In this document: piece by piece, positions 10,196 to 20,545 of the stretch
How positions within the stretch are numbered: position 1 is the stretch's first letter
Layout of the letters: each line of letters begins with the position of its first letter
DNA from: Cepaea nemoralis
Lineage: Eukaryota > Mollusca > Gastropoda > Stylommatophora > Helicidae
DNA: 64,000 nucleotides
NCBI GenBank assembly: GCA_014155875.1
Contig: JACEFZ010015095.1
Coordinates: 434,001 to 498,000 of the forward strand
Reading direction: 5' to 3'
Translations under genes and position numbers: made by a program
Notes under the pieces: generated by a model
What the model was told of the DNA's origin: nothing
What the model saw: the letters and a program-made list of their open reading frames with translations, nothing else
Database searches by the model: none

Positions 10196-10357
10196 ATCAT
10201 ACATCAGCTTAGATCATACATCAGCCTAGATCATACATCAGCTTAGATCATACATCAGCCTAGATCATACATCAGCCTAGATCATACATCAGCTTAGATC
10301 ATACATCAGCCTAGATCATACATCAGCCTAGATCATACATCAGTCTAGATCATACTT
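10196..10357 (+). repeat. 17-bp satellite, third block
   Basis: Nine or ten units of the same 17-bp repeat, directly after the LINE-I tail and directly before the conserved upstream flank of zinc-finger gene 1. A degenerate version precedes gene 2 at 48366-48432. Confidence 0.9.
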
Positions 10358-10489
10358 GAGCACATTAATCATTCTTCTTTTCCATTTTTCGTTCCCTTGA
10401 AATTGATTGTGTCTATAGCTGCAATGTTTGCCTGTTTGATTACACATACACATCTGTTCAATACCTTGTATATTCATGAGGCTATTAAT

Positions 10490-10511
10490 TATTTACTTTG
10501 GTGTGTTTCAG
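10490..10511 (+). other. Probable 3' splice acceptor of zinc-finger gene 1
   Basis: A T-rich tract ending gtgtgtttcag, with exon sequence starting at 10512, 58 bases before the ATG. The same arrangement is conserved before gene 2 (AG at 48582-48583). This suggests the coding region is in the last exon of a gene whose earlier exon(s) I cannot locate. Confidence 0.45.
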
Positions 10512-10569
10512 AAACTCACTCATGGTCTCCAAGTAATCCTTACCTCTCCATACAAGAGCATTCACAAAA

Positions 10570-11790
10570 ATGGCATATGACAGTATAGATGTGAAGGTTG
10601 TGAAACAAGAACTATCAGATGTTCTGTGTGAGGACAGGAGTCACAGCTTCAGTAAAATGCTAGACATAGCTGTGAGTGGCATCATTCCAGAAATGGCAGG
10701 GTACAGCAACTCAGAATCAAGAATGGTTGAGAACGGGTGTAAGGATTCAGTAAATCATGAATATTGTTGTCAAATGTCAGAAAAGATGCCTTTGTTTGCT
10801 TTAACTGGCAGGCTGAAGAAATATAAGCGAGTATGTACAGGAGAGAAGCCTTACATGTGTGATAATTGTGGTGCTTCTTTTAAGTATGCTAGCAAATTGA
10901 AGAGACATAAGAGAACACACACAGGAGAAAAACCTTACAAGTGTGATGATTGTAGTGCTTCTTTTATTCAGATTAATGCTTTGAAGCATCACATGCGAAG
11001 ACATACAGGAGAGAAACCTTACATGTGTGATGACTGTGGTGCTTATTTTTACTTTGCTAGCAGTCTGAAGGACCATAAGAGAACACATACAGGAGAGAAA
11101 CCTTACATGTGTGATGATTGTGGTGCTTCTTTTAAGCATGCCAGCACTCTGAAGAGCCATAAGCAAACTCATACAGGAGAGAAACCTTACAAGTGTGATG
11201 ATTGTGGTGGTGTTTTTGCTTATGCTAGAAGTCTGAAGGACCATAAGAGAACACATACAGAAGAGAAACCTTACAAATGTGATAATTGTGGTGCTTCTTT
11301 TAACTATGCTAGCAATCTGAAGGTTCATATGCGAAAACATACAGGAGGGAAATCTTACAAGTGTGATGATTGTGGTGCCTCTTTTAACCATGCTAGCAGT
11401 CTGAAGAACCATAAGAGAGCACATACAGGAGAGAAACCTTACAAGTGTGATGATTGTAGTGCTGCTTTTACTTATGCTAGCAGTCTGAAGGACCATAAGA
11501 TAACACATACAGGAGAGAAACCTTACATGTGTGATGATTGTGGTGCTTCTTTTAACCGTACTAGTAGTCTGCAGAATCATAAACGAACACATACAGGAGA
11601 GAAACCTTACATGTGTGATTATTGTGATGCTTCTTTTAAGCATGCTTGTAGTCTGCAGACCCATAAGAGAACACATACAGGAGAGAAACCTTACATGTGT
11701 GATTATTGTGGTGCTGCTTTTACTCAACTTGGCAATCTGAAGAAACATAAAGGAACACATCATCATCATGTGCCCCGCCAGCTGGCTTAG
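10570..11790 (+). CDS. C2H2 zinc-finger protein 1 (11 fingers)
   Basis: 406 aa, probably a nuclear DNA-binding protein. Residues 1-94 are unlike KRAB, BTB, SCAN or ZAD domains. They hold VVKQELSD near residue 10, a psi-K-x-E SUMO-type site, and a degenerate half finger ending CTGEKPY. Eleven Kruppel-type fingers follow (C-x2-C-x12-H-x3-H, 28-residue period), mostly of the CDDCGASF form with HTGEKPY linkers, then a short HHHHVPRQLA tail. One linker is HTEEKPY and one HTGGKSY. The start has a good context (aaaaatggc) and is conserved in gene 2. The target sequence is unknown. The frame is intact, so it is likely functional. Residues 1-94 match gene 2 closely. Confidence 0.9.
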   Translation: MAYDSIDVKVVKQELSDVLCEDRSHSFSKMLDIAVSGIIPEMAGYSNSESRMVENGCKDSVNHEYCCQMSEKMPLFALTGRLKKYKRVCTGEKPYMCDNCGASFKYASKLKRHKRTHTGEKPYKCDDCSASFIQINALKHHMRRHTGEKPYMCDDCGAYFYFASSLKDHKRTHTGEKPYMCDDCGASFKHASTLKSHKQTHTGEKPYKCDDCGGVFAYARSLKDHKRTHTEEKPYKCDNCGASFNYASNLKVHMRKHTGGKSYKCDDCGASFNHASSLKNHKRAHTGEKPYKCDDCSAAFTYASSLKDHKITHTGEKPYMCDDCGASFNRTSSLQNHKRTHTGEKPYMCDYCDASFKHACSLQTHKRTHTGEKPYMCDYCGAAFTQLGNLKKHKGTHHHHVPRQLA

Positions 11791-11835
11791 GCATTCTTGT
11801 CTCTTCACAATACCAAAAAATACTATTTGTCTCTG

Positions 11836-11905
11836 TCTTTTAATTGTGTGTCATGTTCTAGTGTCAATAGCCTCTTCCAGGCAATCATTGCTAGTTACTC
11901 TGGCC
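11836..11905 (+). repeat. Single copy of the 67-bp unit beside gene 1
   Basis: One copy of the sequence containing gtgtcatgttctagtgtcaa, bounded by short ctctg direct repeats. The same unit is amplified to about 87 copies after zinc-finger gene 2, so this is the unamplified ancestral state. Confidence 0.85.
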
Positions 11906-12238
11906 ATCCAAGTTATTCACAACATTTGTCGTGAGAGTGACATCTTCACTGCTTCCAACCTGTTCTTAATTTGTTCTGTCATGTTCCGTAATTTTCTGCC
12001 TTACAGTAAGACAGGTTCAATATCACGTTTTTTATGTTCCGTAATTTTCTGCCTTACTGTAAGGCAGGTTCTATATCACGTTTTAGCACTCTTTTTCTAA
12101 CATACAATGATAGTGACTTACTGCATGAGATACTTTTCATTTTCTGAAATGCAACTTTAACTTGACCTATATTCTTCTCTTAATCTCTGTCACATATCTT
12201 AAATCTGGTGTTATAATTGTCCCTGGGTATTTAAGCTT

Positions 12239-12977
12239 TGCTGTGTATATACTGAGAAACATAATCGAACGTTCTATAGAAGTAAACAAAGATCTACACC
12301 TTTGCTTTATTGACTACACAAAGGCTTTTGATAAAGTGAGACATGTCAACATGATAAGGATGCTTGAAGATCTACAAATTGATGGAAAAGATCTTAGACT
12401 TGTTAAAAACATATATTGGAAACAACAAGCTGCCATAAGAGTTGATAATGAAGTAAGCCAATATCAGCCTATTAAAAGGGGTGTGAGACAGGGATGTGTA
12501 ATGTCTCCAGATCTGTTTTCCCTGTACAGTGAAAGTATTTTCAAAAATATTGAAGATATGGAAGGAATCAACATTGGGGGGCGATGCATCAATAACATTA
12601 GATATGCAGATGATACAGTCTTGATTGCAGACAATGAACAGGACCTGCAAAATTTAGTAGATGCGATTGTTACACACAGTGAACAACTAGGGTTAGAATT
12701 AAATTGTAAAAAGACACAGATTATGGTTGTCACTAGGAAGGACGAAATACCACAATGTAATATACAAGTAAATGGGAATATTCTTCAACAAGTGAGTAGG
12801 TACAATTATCTCAGAACAGTAATATCTGATGGGAGATGCCTTGAAGAGATTAGAACAAGAATCGCCATGGCAAAAGTAGCCTTTAGCAAGATGAAAAACA
12901 TATTGACCAATAAAAAGATATCAATTGAAACGAGTGTTGAGATGCTACATAGAACCTGTACTTTTATATGGATGTGA
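12239..12977 (+). pseudogene. LINE-D reverse transcriptase fragment
   Basis: Encodes the catalytic half of a reverse transcriptase: IDYTKAFDKVR, GVRQGCVMSPDLFSLYSE, IRYADDTVLIA and the post-RT block NGNILQQVSRYNYL. Open sequence continues upstream into flank from 12162, but the element begins at 12239. A 7-base deletion relative to the copy at 44915 (around 12935-12945) shifts the frame, and translation stops at 12977. The C-terminal part follows in another frame at 12925-13365. Confidence 0.85.
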
Positions 12978-13365
12978 AGCGTGGACAATGAGCAGTCAGG
13001 CTGAAAAACATCTGATGGCTGTGGAGATGTGGTTTCTGAGGAAAATGCAAAGAATACCATGGACAGCCAGAAAGACCAATGAACAAGTCCTTCAAGAAAC
13101 AAATGAAGATCGTAAATTGATTAGAGAAATTAGACGTAGACAATCAAAATTTTTTGGGCATGTTATGAGAAGAAATGGATTGGAGAATTTGGTGACAACT
13201 GGTAAGATTGAGGGGAACAGACCAAGGGGAAGACCTAGAAGCAAGTACCTGGATGGCTTGGCCTTGTGGCATGGTAGAGACAGAAACACGGAGCTGATCC
13301 ACGACTCTGGTGATCGAGTGAGATGGCAGAACATGACCGCCCACGCTTACCGGCATGGCACATGA
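12925..13365 (+). pseudogene. LINE-D post-RT C-terminal part
   Basis: Contains CYIEPVLLYGCEAWTM, WFLRKMQRIPWTARKTNEQVL, FFGHVMRRNGLENL and GNRPRGRPRSKYL, the conserved tail of RTE-like proteins. It is nearly identical to residues 500-647 of the LINE-D protein at 44915-46858. The TGA stop lies in the tail repeat (acatgatggatgg). Confidence 0.85.
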
Positions 13366-13520
13366 TGGATGGATTTAAGCTTATCAACATGGTTATGTCT
13401 TTTCCCTTCTGTTGTGTGTCATATTTTGGTGTCATCTTTTATTTTGATATAAACATTGTGTCTGTTGTTTAAATAATTCAAGGACAATCCTTTATAGCAT
13501 TCTACATTACTACAATGTCC

Positions 13521-14173
13521 TTCCAGTCCCAAATGTGGCGGATAGGCATTGAACCGTTACAGCCTCTGGGGTGTTTATGCTTGTGGCTATGGTTTGCATT
13601 TTCCTCATGTTGGACTGGTAGTACATGGTTCCAACGCCCTGTTATTGAGTGAGTGCTTGGCGCGACACTGTGAGCTGTGAAATTTGTGTGGAATGCTTTT
13701 ACATCTGTTCGCTGTTTGTACAGTGAACTGCATGTTTGGAGCAATGGCGACTGGCTGTCGCTGAATTGACTGGTTTGCCTTTTCGGTTCACGAGTGCATT
13801 TTTCAGGATACTCCTGGGAGTTGTCGCTGGAACTACAGAGTTTGTGCTTTGTGTGACGCTTTTGGCGGGTCGCCCTGCGGAAAGAGACCGAGTCATGTGA
13901 GAAAACCCGGGTCAGTGAAGTCTTTCTGGTGACTGCCGAGTCCATCAATGATGAACTGTATTTTTCATGGAGGACTTTTGTGTTGGCACTCTAACAGCGG
14001 CATTATGCACAGTGTACCTATGCGGGTTGTTGGCTTGCCGAGACTCCTGTCTATTCCACATTTCACATTGTGCAGTGTGGAGCATTGTGTACGATATTCA
14101 CTGGCACAGGAATGGAGCATAATGGGAATGACCTGTTGCCGTGAAGTTGAAACCGTGACTAACTAACTAACTA
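13521..14173 (+). mobile_element. SINE-like retroposon with (CTAA)n tail, copy 1
   Basis: A 653-bp insert flanked by the 9-bp duplication acaatgtcc (13512-13520 and 14174-14182) and ending in (ctaa)n at 14155-14173. It lacks protein coding capacity. A stretch of about 75 bases at 13790-13880 (gagtgca, then tcgctggaactac, then gtgacgctttt) resembles 17155-17240 of the tRNA-headed SINE, which shares the same tail. I see no clear tRNA-like head here, so it could be a SINE with a different head or a LINE 3' end sharing the tail. Confidence 0.6.
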
Positions 14174-14220
14174 ACAATGTCCCAACTTTGTAGATCTTTT
14201 TCATTCTCAACTACCAATGT

Positions 14221-14520
14221 TGTGTTAGAGAATACATGCAGGAGAAAAACCTTGCAAATGTTGTTGTTGTGATTCTTTGTTTACTCATGATGGCCGTCTG
14301 AAATTTCACAATAGAACTCATTCTGGAGTGTCGCGTCTATGGTGTTTGTACACTCATTTTACCATTCTCATGTAAGACAAGAAAACACGCAAGAGAGAAC
14401 TCTTAGAAGTGCGATATCTGTGGTGTTTTTACACTTATTTTAATGTTCCAATGTAAGACAAGAAAACACAAAAGAGAGAATCCTTAAAAGTGTCATGTCT
14501 GTGGTGTTTTTACATTTTGG
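14221..14520 (+). pseudogene. Decayed C2H2 zinc-finger relic
   Basis: One frame reads RIHAGEKPCKC, then LFTHDGRLKFHNRTHSG. Further on, a second frame reads TRKHARENS-stop-KCDICGVF and TRKHKRENP-stop-KCHVCGVF. Linkers, CxxC pairs and finger spacing are recognisable, but helices are degraded and the linker tyrosine codons have become stops. This is a dead third member of the zinc-finger family just downstream of gene 1. Confidence 0.6.
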
Positions 14521-15018
14521 GTTAAGGTGATGATGGTTGTGGTGATAATGATAGCATTGGTAATGTTGTTGATGATAGCAGTGATAATGTTGATGATATA
14601 GTAGTATTGGTGATAATGATGACAACGATGATGCTCATGATGAATTCGCAGAAGACACTGCATGTTAACAGCAACACATCTATACGCTGGTGGTTCTATG
14701 CTTGTTCTATGGAGTTCGGGTATGGTCATGTGTGATCAACTGTCTCTCAGCTGGCTGGGGTCAGTATATTTCATGATGAACTCAAGTGGAATGTTTGTCC
14801 GTCTGTTTGTTTTTGTGACTACACGTTACGTATTCTTGCAGATAGGAGTTCTGTGGATAGATTTAACAAGCATATACATAAGCATGTGCGAATCATGGCA
14901 AAATTAACACTCAGAGTGAGTGGTATTAATTGGGTACAAGTGGTGGGCATGTCTTCTAGCGAGGATCTGTAAAATCTCAGTCTTCAAGATCAACTCAACC
15001 TAACACGAGCAGCAGGAG
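14521..15018. other. Low-complexity (GAT)-rich DNA and unassigned sequence
   Basis: Positions about 14525-14645 are a degenerate gat/ggt trinucleotide-rich stretch. The remaining bases up to the minisatellite show no gene, RNA or repeat I can name. Confidence 0.5.
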
Positions 15019-16935
15019 ATATGGTGGCAAGTCAAGTCTACATCACCACATCACCCATAGAGCGGGAGATATTGTGGGAAGTCAAGTCAACAGCACTGCA
15101 TCACCCATAGAGCGGGAGATATGGTGGCAAGTCAAGTCTACATCACCACATCACCCATAGAGCGGGAGATATGGTGGCAAGTCAAGTCTACATCACCCAT
15201 AGAGCGGGAGATATGGTGGGAAGTCAAGTCTACATCACCCATAGAGCGGGAGATATGGTGGCAAGTCAAGTCTACATCACCCATAGAGCGGGAGATATGG
15301 TGGCAAGTCAAGTCTACATCACCCATAGAGCGGGAGATATGGTGGCAAGTCAAGTCTACATCACCCATAGAGCGGGAGATATGGTGGCAAGTCAAGTCTA
15401 CATCACCCATAGAGCGGGAGATATGGTGGCAAGTCAAGTCTACATCACCCATAGAGCGGGAGATATGGTGGCAAGTCAAGTCTACATCACCCATAGAGCG
15501 GGAGATATGGTGGCAAGTCAAGTCTACATCACCCATAGAGCGGGAGATATGGTGGCAAGTCAAGTCTACATCACCCATAGAGCGGGAGATATGGTGGCAA
15601 GTCAAGTCTACATCACCCATAGAGCAGGAGATATGGTGGCAAGTCAAGTCTACATCACCCATAGAGCGGGAGATATGGTGGCAAGTCAAGTCTACATCAC
15701 CCATAGAGCGGGAGATATGGTGGCAAGTCAAGTCTACATCACCCATAGAGCAGGAGATATGGTGGCAAGTCAAGTCTACATCACCCATAGAGCGGGAGAT
15801 ATGGTGGCAAGTCAAGTCTACATCACCCATAGAGCGGGAGATATGGTGGCAAGTCAAGTCTACATCACCCATAGAGCGGGAGATATGGTGGCAAGTCAAG
15901 TCTACATCACCCATAGAGCGGGAGATATGGTGGCAAGTCAAGTCTACATCACCCATAGAGCGGGAGATATGGTGGAAAGTCAAGTCTACATCACCCATAG
16001 AGCGGGAGATATTGTGGCAAGTCAAGTCTACATCACCCATAGAGCGGGAGATATTGTGGCAAGTCAAGTCTACATCACCCATAGAGCGGGAGATATGGTG
16101 GCAAGTCAAGTCGACATCACCCATAGAGCGGGAGATATGGTGGCAAGTCAAGTCGACATCACCCATAGAGCGGGAGATATGGTGGCAAGTCAAGTCGACA
16201 TCACCCATAGAGCGGGAGATATGGTGGCAAGTCAAGTCGACATCACCCATAGAGCGGGAGATATGGTGGGAAGTCAAGTCAACATCACCCATAGAGCGGG
16301 AGATATGGTGGGAAGTCAAGTCGACATCACCCATAGAGCGGGAGATATGGTGGGAAGTCAAGTCGACAGCACCACATCACCCATAGAGCGGGAGATATGG
16401 TGGGAAGTCAAGTCGACAGCACCACATCACCCATAGAGCGGGAGATATGGTGGGAAGTCAAGTCGACAGCACCACATCACCCATAGAGCGGGAGATATGG
16501 TGGGAAGTCAAGTCGACTGCACCACATCACCCATAGAGCGGGAGATATGGTGGGAAGTCAAGTCGACTGCACCACATCACCCATAGAGCGGGAGATATGG
16601 TGGGAAGTCAAGTCGACAGCACCACATCACCCATAGAGCGGGAGATATGGTGGGAAGTCAAGTCGATAGCACTGCATCATCCATAGAGCTGGAGATATGG
16701 TGGGAAGTAAAGTCGACAGCACTGCATCACCCATAGAGCGGGAGATATGGTGGGAAGTCAAGTCGACATCACCATAGAGCGGGAGATAATGGTGGCAAGT
16801 CAAGTCGACAGCACCATATCACTCATAGAGCGGGAGATAATGGTGTCAGGTCAAGTCGACAGCACCACATCACCCGTAGAACGGGAGATATGGTGGCAAG
16901 TCAAGTCGACAGCACCACATCACCCATAGAGCACC
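15019..16935 (+). repeat. 42-bp minisatellite array
   Basis: More than 40 tandem copies of a 42-bp unit (ggagatatggtggcaagtca, then agtctacatcacccatagagcg). The outer copies are longer, with an extra agcaccac or agcactgc segment. The central copies (about 15190-16080) are almost identical; substitutions cluster toward both edges. Because 42 is divisible by three and the unit lacks stops, several frames on both strands stay open for over 400 codons. I regard those as artefacts of periodicity. Confidence 0.95.
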
Positions 16936-17084
16936 TGAGAGCAACTAGTCTATACAAATATGAGACTAGCAACATATACCCAATACGACTCATAGTGGTC
17001 CTGTCTGAGACTGATATTCTGACACGGACAATGAACGAACGATGACAGGTCACTGTGATACGTTCTTTCTCATTGGAACTGGGA

Positions 17085-17608
17085 GTCTCCGTGGCCGAGT
17101 GGTTACTGCCTCGTGTTCTGAAGGTTGTAGGTTCCTCTCTGGACTACGTCATTCGGAGCGCGAGTGCAGTCTTCTCAAAGACTTCTGGAGATCATCGCTG
17201 GAGCTACTGGAGTTCATTCTGTGTGTAACGCTTTCGGCAGACGGCAGAAATATGTCTTCTCGCCTGTTAAACCTTGTTGTAACCGTGTCGCTAGTATCCA
17301 GACCACCATGCAGGATGAGCCATGGACCAGGTAGACATTCTGAATGCTCTATGAAAAGTAAGTCGTTTATGAGAACCAAGCGATGACTGGGAATCTACAA
17401 CCATGGTCAGGCTGTGAGAACAGCACGTTAAAAGAGGTGTGGCCAAACAAGAACACTACGCTGGAAGCCAAAGAAGATTAATAAACCAACACAGAACTGG
17501 TGTCGTTGGCCGCTACACGCTGCAGGATTTGCTGAGGAGGGGATCTGAGCACTTATGGACTGAATTGTTCCATGTGCAGTGAGGATGATCTGTCGACTAA
17601 CTAACTAT
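17085..17608 (+). mobile_element. tRNA-headed SINE with (CTAA)n tail
   Basis: Begins with a tRNA-like head: A box tggccgagtggt at 17092-17103 and a decayed B box ggttcctctct at 17130-17140, with spacing as in tRNA genes. The head looks Ser/Leu-like (gtggccgagtggtta). The body has a segment (about 17155-17240) shared with the retroposon at 13521. The 3' end is ctaactaacta at 17598-17608. I found no target-site duplication. Confidence 0.6.
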
Positions 17609-17617
17609 AAAAATTTT

Positions 17618-17750
17618 ACCTGGGCTCTAAAGTCAACCATCCTAAAACATTGACCTGGGCTCCAAAGTCAACCATCCTAAAACTGACCTGGGCTCCAAAG
17701 TCAACCATCCTAAAACTGACCTGGGCTCCAAAGCCAACCATCCTTAAACA
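17618..17750 (+). repeat. 33-bp tandem repeat
   Basis: Four copies of a unit of roughly 33 bp (ctgacctgggctccaaagtc, then aaccatcctaaaa), directly after the SINE tail. The first copy is the most diverged. Small frames on both strands are periodicity artefacts. Confidence 0.9.
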
Positions 17751-17805
17751 GGTCACAGGAAATGTCTGGGGAAGTAAAGGCAGCCCACTTGATATTGACC
17801 ACATC

Positions 17806-17828
17806 ACCCCCCCCCCCCCTCCCCCCTC
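17806..17828 (+). repeat. Poly-C tract
   Basis: A run of C residues interrupted once by T. A slippage-prone homopolymer. Confidence 0.85.
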
Positions 17829-17875
17829 GAGTGCTGATTGGTCTATAAGTTGTGGGGCTGGTAACATATACCCAT

Positions 17876-18050
17876 TACACCTCCTGGCATCTAAAAAGTT
17901 CTTTATTTTAGTGAGCTACTTGTAACAGCTTTTTTCTGTGCCTTGTCAGGAATTTGTGACAACTCCTGGCATCTGAAAAGGTCCTTTACTTTAGGACCTC
18001 CTTATAGTGGCTTTTCTCTTTGTGCCTTGTCGGGATTTTGATACGACTCT
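17876..18050 (+). repeat. ~84-bp tandem duplication
   Basis: Two diverged copies starting ctcctggcatct and ending gtgccttgtc(a/g)gga. No coding meaning is apparent. The stretch from 18050 to 18440 that follows is AT-rich, and I see nothing in it. Confidence 0.75.
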
Positions 18051-18449
18051 ACTTTCTGGAAACTCACAAACATTTCCAAAGTGATATATATCTTGGACAA
18101 TGACAGATGTTATCTTGGCCTCTGATTTGGTTGAATTATAAGTATAAAAGTGATATTTGAATGTGTTGAGACAATAATTTCTAAATTTTCTCACGCACAT
18201 TGTTGCATTAATGAATCAATTTATTTTTAAGAACTTTTCACAAAATCAGATGCAATGTCTTGATAGGTGAGAACAGACATTATTGCTTATAAAATGACAC
18301 ACATGTAAATGTTTAGTATTGGATAATCTGAGTAATCTTGAGCATTGTCATTCTGAATAAAATAGTTGTGTATAATAGTGTACACATTTGAGAAGACTGA
18401 GTTTTTAATTCCTTTAAGGTTGATGCACTGGTGTTTATTACAACTGTTG

Positions 18450-19160
18450 TTTGTCCATCAAGAATGAAGATGACCATTCGTTTCATCCACTGGGGTTGAA
18501 ATTATGGAGCCGTGAGTTCTAAGATGGCTGATAAGACCTATTTTGGCTCAAACTGTTCTTTGACAATGTGGGCAAAGAATGCTTGACGTTTCTGGAGGAA
18601 GATCTCCTGCAGTGGCTTTTCTGTCCAGCCTTTTCTTCACTTCTCTTGCAGTCCTGATTGCTTCACAAGTGACTGCACCCTTGTGTAATGATGTACGCCA
18701 CAAATTTTGGTCTTTGGCAGCAGTCTCCCAAGTGCCATGATAAATTCCAAAAGCTTTTATTGAGCTCTTCAGAGTGTCTTTAAAGCGTTTCCTCTGGCCG
18801 ACTTGAGAGCGTTTATCATAATGCAGCTTGCCGTAAAAAATTCTTTTAGGGAGCCTGTGATCTGGCATGCGAGTCAAGTGACCAGCATAGCAAGTCTGAT
18901 TCTTCATTAGTAGAGGTGGATACTGGGCATGGACGCTCTTTCTAGGACTTCAGTGTCTGGGATCTTGTCTTACCATTTAATCTTCAATAGCTTCCTATGG
19001 CAGACTATGTGGAAGTGGTTTAATTTCCTAGCATGTCGCTAATAAACAGTCCAGGTTTCACAAGTATATAGCAGTGAGGATAGTATGACTGCTTTATAGA
19101 CATTCAGCTTTGTCTGCAGGCTTATTCCAGTTCTGTCCCACTGTCGGATACGTCGAGATT
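18450..19160 (-). mobile_element. LINE-Z 3' fragment (old)
   Basis: Reading leftwards, degraded codons give SLQTKLNVYKAVILSSLLY, CETWTVY, KIKW-stop-DKIPDTEVLERA, HLTRMPDHRLPKRIFYGKL, then a C-terminal zinc finger CPHCQRTV followed after a stop by KIGLISHLRTH. This is the same arrangement as the LINE-Z at 19782, including the C-terminal finger. Multiple stops make it an old copy. The longest open piece is 18548-18907. Confidence 0.75.
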
Positions 19161-19770
19161 GATGGCTCAACACCCAAAGAGATAAAGGATGAAAAATCCT
19201 TTTTCCCAATGTGATCCTGCCCGTTTAATTAATTTAGCTGTACTGACTCGATTGTTGAGACCAGAAATAGAGTTTTAGAGAACCCAGGAAATAACTGACA
19301 AAGTTGTATTCCCTTTTATACCCAAAATATCCTTTAAGTGGTTCCTTGCCTCTCCTCTACCAACTAATTAATTCTATCTAGGGTAATTTAAAACAATTTG
19401 ACTATGACAAGTAAAAATAAAATCAGTACATAACATGACCTAATTTTTTTTCTGATTTAATAAACACAAACATGGATTTTGTAAATTGCATTCAAAATTA
19501 CAATTTCCTGTCGTAAAATAAGGACATATACATATATAGTAAATATACAGAATTGATGTGCCAATTATAACAGCTATATTTTTTTTCCAGTGGCATGTAA
19601 TGCTAATCTTTTACTGGCCTGGATGATCTGGAAAAAAAAAGAACTGTCTACACTCAGAATTCTCCACTTCCAGCTTTGGGAATCCCTCTGGCTATCAATT
19701 AATTGTAGTATTAGTCTTAGTGTTAATACTACAATTTGAAATTAAATGTAAAAGCCTAAGAACATAGTAT
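19161..19770. other. Unassigned AT-rich sequence
   Basis: No gene seen. The phrase aaatgtaaaagcctaagaac near 19744 recurs near 24228, on the other side of the LINE-Z insertion, hinting at a local direct repeat into which LINE-Z inserted. Confidence 0.4.
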
Positions 19771-20545
19771 TAGTCTTAGTGAGAGTCAGGTCTTAGTCAG
19801 ATATGACTGAGCTACCTTATAACAGTAGATGGTACTACCTGCTTTCTGTTAGCGCCGAACGTTGGGCGGCGCTTACCAAACCCGACACCCCACATTGTGC
19901 CAACGGCTTCGGGCGGAAGAGCGCAATTGGGAGGGTACAAGCCTTATCCTGGTGTGAGGAAATGCAAGCTAAAGACAAAATGTCATGGCAGGGCAGACCA
20001 GACCCTAAGCCTTGGTTGGCAACTGCTCTAGGATCGAAGCTCCGACAGGCGGACAGTTAGAGCATTGCTTTGCTGATCCAGCAGCTTCTGCAGCTTGTCT
20101 TGTTCCAGATGTAGGGGTGTTACCTTTCCTCTGGAGTGAACTAGGCAGGCCGAGAGAGGGATCATGCTGCATGGGCAACACATGATCTCTATATTTTAGC
20201 CCAGGCTTTGTGCTATGGAGAGGCAATAACTCCATCCCTGGTCTTAACTGGTCTCGGAATCAAAGCGAGAGGCAACTGTTACGGGTTATAAGTCCGTGTC
20301 AATTGGCGTAGACATGAGGCGGCTTGCGTTGCCTCTGACGGTGGGAGACACCTACAGGTGTCGCTGATCAGCTACCGCCCGCCTCAAGCTGGGCAGCCCC
20401 CGGCCAATTGAGTGCTGATCCGCCACAGCCTGCCCGCTTCAATGGGTGCTTGGGGCTAGGACAAAATCTGAATCGCAGGCTGTAAAACAATGCACCAGGT
20501 ACAAATAAAAATAGAAACCTCAAGCTACGGCTTGCAACCTGGAAT

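Larger units (their letters stand above)
12239..13372 (+). mobile_element. LINE-D (RTE-like) fragment, 5'-truncated
   Basis: A 1.1-kb 3' part of a non-LTR retrotransposon in the 3' flank of zinc-finger gene 1. It begins at AVYILRNIIERSIEV of the reverse transcriptase and ends in a (GATG)n tail. The 10-bp duplication atttaagctt flanks it (12229-12238 and 13373-13382). The paralogous flank at the right end of the window has a single uninterrupted atttaagctt near 63957, an empty site confirming the insertion. Family mate: 44904-46897. Confidence 0.92.

Noticed and set aside
10801..11808. 335-codon open frame antisense to zinc-finger gene 1
   Set aside because: It follows the 84-base finger period. 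The antisense of the conserved linker and CxxC codons lacks stops, and the same effect appears antisense to gene 2 (49548-50804).
13502..13948. 148-codon minus frame
   Set aside because: Antisense to the SINE-like retroposon, with no motif.
15121..16436. Repetitive proteins of 407-421 codons on both strands
   Set aside because: A 42-bp unit without stops keeps frames open whatever the function. There is no start context, no flanking exon and no domain.
15019..16935. CRISPR-like array
   Set aside because: Units are contiguous with no unique spacers, and the sequence context is eukaryotic.
17092..17140. Functional tRNA gene
   Set aside because: It has an A box and a decayed B box, but no complete cloverleaf or acceptor stem. 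It continues into a SINE body with a (CTAA)n tail.
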